From Psilocybe azurescens (taxonomy: Eukaryota; Basidiomycota; Agaricomycetes; Agaricales; Agrocybaceae): 64,000 nt of DNA. A program made the position numbers and the translations under genes. Shown here piece after piece: positions 57,048-64,000 of the stretch. Position 1 is the first letter of the stretch; each line of letters starts with the position of its first letter. A model generated the notes under the pieces. The model was not told the DNA's origin. It saw nothing but the letters and a program-made list of their open reading frames with translations, and ran no database searches. The DNA is taken from positions 1 to 64,000 of the forward strand of contig JAJIRX010000223.1 of NCBI GenBank assembly GCA_023853785.1. Direction: 5' to 3'.

Positions 57048-59266
57048 GTCCACCACCCTTTTTTAAATTTTTTTTTCACTTTTTTTCTTTTGTTCTCTTA
57101 TTTTCTTTTACATTTATGTGTTTGTTTGTTCATTTAACCCAAGTATATACCCTCCCGCCCATCTTTTTACTCTGTTATGTTTTTTATTTTTATTTTATTT
57201 TGTTACAATGGACTTTGCATGTAGATAATAATGTAGTATATAGTTATTAATATATTATATTGCACTCATGAATTTACACTAAGATTGATAGATTGAAATA
57301 TTCTAGTTGGAATCCAATGATACAGGGTAGATTATATAAGCAGTGTACAGTAGGTGTATGATATAAGGATTATATAAGCAGTGTATAGTAGATGTATGAT
57401 AGTAGTGGTAACTGTGTAAATCTATTTTTATATTCAGCCTAAAGGTGTGGGAAATTGTTTTTACTCAGCTTCAAGCTGTGGGAATTCCACTTTATTACTG
57501 TATTGGCTATAAATAACTCTATTCCCCTTCATTCCCCATCATTCCCCTCTATTCCCTCTCCAATTCCTTCATTCCCTCTTCAATCCCCTCTATTCCCTCT
57601 ATTCCCTTCACTCCCTTTCTCAATCCCTCCAGTCCTAGGGAATATGTGGGGAGTGAGAAGTACTGGAAAAGTCCTGTGAATTGGCTCGGGAAGTCGAGCG
57701 ATTGAAAAGGTCGTTGTACTCGACAAGGGACGAACAAAAGGGAAATTGAAAAACACAAACGAGGCACTCAAGAATAATAACAGCTACTTGCACAGAAACA
57801 TAAAAGAAGCACGTCGCCAGATAGAGGCCGCGCAACAGCAAACACAGGAATACAGAGAACATATCCACATAAAGGACCAAGAGAATGCCTTCTTCAAAGG
57901 AAAACTACAGCGCATCTGAGTCCGAAGTCGACGCTGATGGCGTGGTTGCTGCAGGAACAAAATGCCGAGCTAAAGGGAGTCCACACGTTCTTGACCACAG
58001 CCGACCTGTACTCTGGCGCCGATATCATCCAAATGGTCGAAGCGTTGAATACCGGCATTTTCCAGCTTGCTGCTTTTGTGGCTAGGCTGATTGAGGATGA
58101 GACGATGTCGGCCAGGTATGAAGAGCGTGTCCGGAATCTGAAAACCACTCAGCTCCCTGTGAAAACAATTTCTGAGACAATCGGGATAGAATTATGCACA
58201 CATCTTGCCAACAAACTCACTCAAATATGAACAGAAGATCATCTACTGCTGCAGCTAGCAATCCAAGGTTCATTTGACGAATTGGTGCGCACACAGAATG
58301 CGTGTATTTCCTGCAGAACCACAGAGGTCAGTCCTTGACAACATACACAAGAGGATAAAATCATTCGGTATGTCGCCAAATATATGCTGGTGCATCTTTG
58401 ATATTCTAATGGTAAAGTAGAACTTCAAGCAGTGTCTGGAAGACGGAGAGCCATAACATGTGGCCAGATACAAGATCCCGACAGCAAGAGGGATGTCGAG
58501 GCCACAGCAAAAACCATCCGGTCCATGTTATACCTTTGTGGCTGGTCCTCTTCGGGCGCACAGCCGCACGAGTTGATGACAGTTATAGAAATATGTTATT
58601 TGCCATCGTAAAGCAGAGGGCCCACTTGAAGAGGGCGATCCATGAAGGGATAACGACCGCTGATATGGAAATTTTCATTCATAATCCGAGAGATTTATTT
58701 GACAGCGACGGCATGGACGACAGCTATGGCAATAGCATCAGCAATTCTGTGGGGTGCGACGATGGGAAAAGAAGCCATGTACTTTGTACAGTCAGAATGG
58801 GCCTGCGGAAGCCCATGACAAATAAGGGAGAGCGACTAGATCCTCGTATGAATGTGCTAACCCAGAGTCGCGTTGAGCTCGGTTTTGGACGATCCCGTGG
58901 ATAGTGACGATAGTATTCGAGGTGTTGAGAAGGGGGATGTTGGACGGGCTTGAGTTTGACAAGGTGAATGCGGACTTTTTGCATTATTTTTTTCATCTTT
59001 CCTCTGTTCCTGTTGAGAGAAACGAGTGTCAACCTTGTGAGGATTATAATATGATGCTTTCCCAAGGAAATCGACATAACCCACTTGCATTCAAAGCGAA
59101 CTAAAAGCAAACTTGATTCGCAGTGATTCGCCTGCTATCCAATCCACTTGAGCTTCCATTAATTCAACAGAATCAAAGCAAGATCAGAGTGAAGTGGATC
59201 TAAGATGACCTGAGCATTCTTGGATAAGAGTTGCTGTAAACACGACGTGTTGAGTAAATTTTCCTC

Positions 59267-59336
59267 GCATGTATTCTGTAGTGATGGATGTAGGTCTCCT
59301 TGCATGTATTCTGTAGTGATGGATGTAGGTCTCCTT
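59267..59336. repeat. 35-bp tandem duplication
   Basis: The unit GCATGTATTCTGTAGTGATG plus GATGTAGGTCTCCTT occurs twice in direct order in copy C. Copy B has one unit (about 21,215-21,265). It lies in the spacer between the coiled-coil and Hsp70-like genes. Confidence 0.85.
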
Positions 59337-60082
59337 GCATAACCTAACGCTGCCCGCTATGAATGATTTGCCAACCTGACGCCGAGAGGTGATGATATTG
59401 GATGCTTGTTCACCGCCTGAACGTTGCATAATACGGCCTCATCCAAGCCTGAAAGTTGCTGGTTTTTGTGATCAGTTCAGTACATGAGATAGAGCTAAGT
59501 ATTTTACCTATCCATCCTTGAACCCTTGCAGATTGTTGGATTTTGGGACTTTCAGAGACATAGTTTTTGAAGAAGGTGATTAGAGACAAAACACGCTAGT
59601 ACGCTGCAATAACCGTTTTGGCACCAAAATATTCAACACGAAAGAGCCGGACTTTGGTCCGCAATTACCTGCCGAAGCGATTGTGATGCTGCAAGGTATA
59701 TATTATAAAATCGGAAACCAAACAAGCAATGTACGCGCTGACTTGTCGCGCCGCGACGTTCTGCATCTTCTCCGTTGTTTCCTGCATCCTCCTTTCACTT
59801 TGAATTTTGAGTGTATACTACACATGCATTATACAAAGATACGATACTGAGACTTGAAATGAGGACGGGGATTCTGAAGGAGAGAATGAAAGCTGTATGC
59901 ACTGGTCTTTGGAACAAAGCTGCTAATGCGTACATGTTGCATGATATCATCGTAACCAATCATGTTTGGAAATTCATTGGAACTGCAGATCCGGGGTTTC
60001 TGGATGGCCAGTTATGTCTCACCGCGGGCATATAAATCACACAGATACACGAATACCTGTAAACCCATCTCTTCGTCAAGCC

Positions 60083-62371
60083 ATGCCAACCAGGCAGCCT
60101 TACAGCGGCACCCAACGCAAGCTCGTCCTCGCCTTTGACCTTGGGACTACTTTCAGCGGCATTTCATACAGGTTAGTGCGACACCTACTCCTTAATCTTT
60201 CATCTGAACTATGGGTTCTGCTCGGCAGTATTCTTGATCCGGGAGAGGTCGCTGAGATTACAGGGGTAACTTGCCCTTGCACGTCAGGTCCACTCACAAT
60301 CCGTTGAAACGCAGGTTCTCCTCTCAGGACCGTGTTGGTGGTGACTCCAAGATACCCACAATTATCTACTACGATAAACACGGAGAATTGCGTGCTGTGG
60401 GTGCAGAAGCAAAGCGAGAGGGCATCAAAGCCGATGCTGAAGACAAAGAATGGACAAAGGCAGAATGGCAAGTTCTCTTTGTTCTTCCTAAAGATTGTGC
60501 ACATTTTTTATCCTTGTGCTTTGGTCTTTCAGGTTCAAACTTCACTTGCGCCCCCCAAAGCTCCAGCGCTGCGTTGATTGCTAGCCACGCCATCCCACCT
60601 CTTCCCAAAGGGAAGACGGTCATAGACGTCTTCGCCGACTTTCTGCGCTACCTCCATCAATGTGCGCGGACGTATATCGAGGAAACACACCCCAACGGGC
60701 GTTGACATGTGGCAGAATCTCGAAACCCGCACCGACTTTGTGCTCACACATCCGAACGGCTGGGAAGGAAATCAGCAGAGCCAGATGCGGTGTGCTGCAG
60801 TAAGGGCGGGCTTGATTCCGAACAGTCCGGCTGAGCAGCAGCATCTCTCGTTTGTTACAGAGGGCGAGGCCAGCTTGCACTTCTGTATTCAGGAGGGATT
60901 GGCGACCCACGCTATGGAGGTGAGCTTCGTCCGTTATCGCACAATGGACCCGCCGCCTAAGGTTTCTGGTTATTCATAGCAAGGAAAGGGCATCTTCATT
61001 GTTGATGCAGGGGGAGGTGCCGTCGATATCACAGCGTATAAACAAATATCCCAGGATACACAATCATTCGAAGAAGTGGTTGCTCCAGAGTGTATGACTT
61101 CTGGAACGATGTTCACAATCCAACTTTCTTACAAGCTGTTTCTTTTACTACAGGCCATTTTCAAGGGTCGGTCTTCGTGACCAGCAATGCGAGGGAATTA
61201 CCTCGAGAGTCAGTGGCTTAAACATTCCTTACTATCATGTATTTACCCATATTTTTTCAATATCACAGACCTTTTGGAAAACTCTCGCTTTATAGATGAT
61301 ATCCCGAACATGACTGAATATTTTAACAAGAGAACCAAGCTCGGATTCCACAACGACGACGACATGCAGTACATCAAATTCGGGAAGGCGTGGGGACAGA
61401 GACCCTTTACTGAATATTCGAAGTGGACAACTCAAATTACTTGGGTGAGTGCTACAAATTTATGAGCTCATCTTTTCGCTGAGCGACAGTTATCTGATCT
61501 AGCTCCGATGTAGCTTCCTTCTTTGAACCATCCATTCAATGTATGGTGGAATCGATCGAGAAACAGCGTGCTGAATCAGAGACTCAAATTGCGGTGAGTT
61601 AAATTCCATTGATCATCGCTGAGATGGATAGATTGAATGATAAAACCCTATGATGGTTCGGTCTGTCTTTCTTGTCGACGGCTTTCGCGGCCAGCGACTG
61701 GCTATTCGTGAACCTGAAGGCCAGGCTCTCTGATGATACCCTGGATATATGCCGCCCTGACCGCCATGTGTGCGTATCTGTCGTATATCGATCATGGTGT
61801 TTGTGTGCTAACTGTCATGAAAGCAACAAGGCTGCGGCAGATGGCGCTGTTTCCTTCTATCTGGACCATTTTGTTGGGGCAAGAGTCTCAAAGTATGCCT
61901 ACGGTACCAATTTGTGTCCTTTATTCAACCCTGAGGATCCGGAACACATCGCACGCTCGGACCAAAAATTTGTTCAACTGGATGGCCGTACTCTGATTTC
62001 TGGAGCATTCAATGTCATTCTTCCCAATGTATGTAATTGCCATGTAATCAAAGATCACATTTTTGGACAATGCACGACGATCATCCCCACTTAAGAATAC
62101 CAAGGTTTCTGAGGTTGAGGAATATAGAGACTCCTATTGTCGTCAATCAGAGGATTGGACAAAGCTTCAATCCGTGACTTCGAAAATACGATGCTATGGT
62201 GGACCTAAAAGTAACTCCCGCTGGGTGGATGAAGATCCAGGTGAGAATTTACTGCTCCTTTCCATCATCACGGCTGAACATAGAGTCTAGACATGTACTC
62301 TACTCTTTGCCTCGTGACGGCCGATATGTTGAAGCTTCCTATGTGCCCTCACTTCAGTTGCAACTCTAAGA
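60083..62371 (+). pseudogene. Hsp70-like ATPase (HSPA12 type), copy C, truncated
   Basis: The start ATG is at 60,083 (MPTRQPYSGTQRKL), with intact LVLAFDLGTTFSGISYR. Further parts are QDRVGGDSKIPTIIYYDK, an apparent GC-AG intron after KAEW, CARTYIEETHPNG, FVLTHPNGWEGNQQSQ, IVDAGGGAVDITAY and APEC joined across an intron to HFQGSVFVTSNAR. Compared with B, the middle phosphate motif is closer to consensus. A C run near 60,551 is one base long, and the VFLVGGFAA motif is altered (VFLVDGFRG-type reading). The last exon is cut at 62,371 by a small hairpin element, and homology is lost at 62,475, so the C-terminal end is missing. Confidence 0.75.
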
Positions 62372-62450
62372 CTCGGCGTGACAAAAAGTAACTGGGCACA
62401 TGTGACTAAAATATCGCGTTATGCGCCCGGTTACTTTTTGTCACACCGAG
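62372..62450. mobile_element. 79-bp hairpin MITE
   Basis: CTCGGCGTGACAAAAAGTAA at the left and TTACTTTTTGTCACACCGAG at the right form an inverted repeat of about 28 bp (roughly 25 matching) around a short centre. It sits in the last exon of Hsp70 copy C, where copies A and B read straight through. About 13 bp of host sequence appear lost at the site, and no clear target duplication is seen. Confidence 0.75.
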
Positions 62451-62475
62451 GACCAAGTGTTGTATAATATAACTT

Positions 62476-64000
62476 GTGGTGAGGGCCGAGGCTTTGCCCG
62501 GCATTAACGAGTTCTTTTATTTTTTTACACCTGAATTTGCAATAAAATATATATCATAATAATTGTTATTATATTATTAATAATCATGATTCACAATAAT
62601 TTAATCACATGTCAGCCAGTTACTGGTTACTTGCAGCAAATTCACGTGACATTAGCAAGATCAAGTGGATTCATGTGAATTGTCAAATCTGTTAGCCTTA
62701 GAATTAAACAAGACATCAAATTTATCTAAAGAGAACAAGTCAGGTGATCAACTGAGGAGTTGAACAAGGGATAGTCATAGGTGCATCTGAAAATCACAAT
62801 TACTTTGGTGGGATATATTTTATAAATCTTACATCTTTACTAAAGATAAAAATTAATAGGTGAAAAGTAAATTTAAGAGGAATTAACAAAAGTGAAGTAA
62901 ATAATTGGTATGCATAAGAGAGAAAGAGTCAAACTCCAAATCACTGAAAGAACAAGATTTGAAGTGCACATAAAGTTTATCAGATGGGCATGCAAAAAAC
63001 TGTTGTGAATAATGAGGATCAAATTCTTTAGTAAACTTAGTTTTTTCTTCTTCTTCCTCAACTGATATATCCTTGTTCTAATACTGCTTCAAATTCAAAC
63101 AAATCTATATGTTTAATGTCTTCTACTGAGCAAGAGAATACTCAGACTAAAGATAAGAGTTTCATTATGCAACAGTCAGATTCTATTGAATAGTAACTCA
63201 TATTTTGCAGCGTTGGCTGCTTTGTTGTCTCAATACACACAGTGTTGTCATTGACCCAGTCAGACCCAGTCAGTCAATGGGTCAGTCAAAAAGGGGGAAG
63301 TCAATATTTTGGGTCAGACCCAGTCAATAAAATTTGTGGGATACTGTATGTGACTCTGAAGTTGGCCATTTCAAGTTACACATAAAATAGCACCACAGTG
63401 AGAGGTCCTGAGGTAAAAAAAAAATTCCTGGCTGGTACAAATATGTCTCAAGGTATTCAGTTTGAAGTTTCATAATTTTAGTCCATTGAAAAAGTCCTCA
63501 GTGAATATTTTCATCCTGATGACCTAAAATGATGCTTGACAGAGAACTTGGCCAGCCCTGATTTCAATTCAAATCTTGTTCAGTTCATTATGTTTTGAAC
63601 TGATATCTTAAAATAGAACACTGACAATTTTGGTCTTGTAGAATAATATGTCTGTATCTCAGGTGATAAAGAACAGAAAAATCTGAAACTTGGTGATTCA
63701 TATTAGCTTAATATTCTAATAATTTTCTCCAACTTTTGTTAATTTTAACTTGGATTTGACTATGTTATTCTTTCTGACCTCTGTGTAGAGGAAATACAGT
63801 GTTTTTAGCAATATCTGCCTATAGCTCAAGCAAATTTACAAATAAAATTTGTGTCAGTGCTGTATACAAGACAGAATAGTCTACCCATAATTAACTGACC
63901 AGAATTTTTGAAGCCCTATTAATTATCACCTCAAAATTGCCTAGTTGCAAGGTGTAGGTGAGATCTGTTGTTTGAGAATGAAGTGCTGGATGGTCAGATA
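62476..64000. other. AT-rich region without recognised genes
   Basis: Homology to the duplicated block ends here. The sequence is AT-rich and CpG-poor with no protein motif. Around 63,252-63,330 the motif GACCCAGTCAGACCCAGTCA and its inverse TGGGTCAG recur, making a possible fold-back of a small repeat. I see no boundary of a known element. Confidence 0.45.

Larger units (their letters stand above)
55055..57665. mobile_element. KDZ-family-like element X2 (8-bp duplication)
   Basis: This 2,611 bp insert lies between perfect GAAAAGTC copies (55,047-55,054 and 57,666-57,673), inside the coiled-coil gene. It begins GAGGGCTTTTGTGTCCCC and ends GTGGGGAGTGAGAAGTACTG. The ends share CCCCACATATTCC as an inverted repeat. 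It contains a 131-codon open frame (55,297-55,692) with no known motif, two low-complexity modules and, near its right end, sequence shared with X3. No transposase is present. Confidence 0.8.
54798..58953 (+). pseudogene. Coiled-coil hypothetical protein, copy C, split by X2
   Basis: The gene starts at ATG 54,798 (MISSMVNKVTSILEASSQ). It is interrupted after 55,054 by the 2.6 kb element X2 and resumes at 57,666 (SCELAREVERLKR-like reading), then MAWLLQEQNAELKGVHTFL at 57,937. The DPRD-like acidic tail runs to a stop at 58,951. Frameshifts also occur near 54,850 and 57,740. Apart from the insertion it is closer to copy B than to copy A. Confidence 0.7.
54161..62475. repeat. Segmental duplication, copy C (inverted to B)
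   Basis: This is the reverse-complement match of copy B (about 18,100-23,715) with the same gene order. It is interrupted by element X2 (55,055-57,665) and by a hairpin MITE (62,372-62,450). Homology ends near 62,475, within the last Hsp70 exon. Confidence 0.85.

Noticed and set aside
55355..57079. Several Val/Cys/His-rich minus-strand frames in X2 (up to 228 codons)
   Set aside because: They arise from xAC triplet runs read on the other strand, overlap each other in all frames and match no family.
1..64000. tRNA, rRNA, CRISPR arrays and bacterial-type operons
   Set aside because: None seen. The genes have short spliceosomal introns and the repeats are transposon or ankyrin repeats, so prokaryotic feature types do not apply; a tRNA scan would be needed to exclude a missed tRNA.

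Overview
This 64 kb window looks like nuclear DNA of a basidiomycete fungus, most likely a mushroom-forming agaricomycete. The support is many GT-AG introns of about 45-65 bp and several lineage-typical families: HSPA12-type Hsp70-like ATPases, a large EF-hand protein, a twin-cassette ABC ATPase, an F-box relic, a C2-Goodbye-NACHT-ankyrin STAND receptor, and KDZ, Tc1/mariner and Harbinger transposons. No database was searched; family names come from recognised motifs.

Layout. About 0.2-6 kb, 17.2-23.7 kb and 54.2-62.5 kb are three copies (A, B, C) of a segmental duplication carrying an Hsp70-like gene and a coiled-coil gene. B and C are in opposite orientation and share gene order; in A the coiled-coil gene is inverted. 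A fourth fragment (D, 53.3-53.7 kb) is only the Hsp70 3' end. Between A and B lie an EF-hand protein with a Cys-rich C-terminal part (7.1-12.8 kb), an F-box-like relic (minus, 13.8-14.5 kb) and a two-cassette ABC ATPase (14.7-16.65 kb). From 23.7 to 27.0 kb no gene family was recognised.

From about 28.1 to 53.3 kb the DNA becomes AT-rich and strongly CpG-poor. A STAND receptor gene runs from 27,040 to 39,813 and ends in 38 near-identical ankyrin repeats. It is split by a 5,786 bp transposon (29,635-35,420) with imperfect terminal inverted repeats of about 25 bp and a perfect 8-bp target duplication GGATTTTG. Removing the insert and one target copy restores the conserved reading frame at the junction. 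The transposon encodes one long (frameshifted) protein that joins a zinc ribbon, a DDE-like RNase H-fold region, a DEDDy 3'-5' exonuclease and a C-terminal Cys/His cluster. I know of no named transposon superfamily with this make-up; it is the best candidate for an undescribed system here.

From 40.5 to 53.3 kb is a transposon stack: two near-identical Tc1 elements, older Tc1 copies nested in each other, a decayed Harbinger element inside a Tc1 terminal repeat, a hAT-like MITE, and a family with ends GAGGGCTTT...AAGTACTG and 8-bp target duplications, one member of which carries a KDZ-type transposase relic. Members of that family carry low-complexity modules with conserved borders but unrelated cores. 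One member (55,055-57,665) splits coiled-coil copy C. The last 1.5 kb is AT-rich without recognised genes.

Caveat: many genes, including host-like ones, show one-base indels in homopolymer runs, so part of the apparent pseudogenisation may be sequencing or consensus error.
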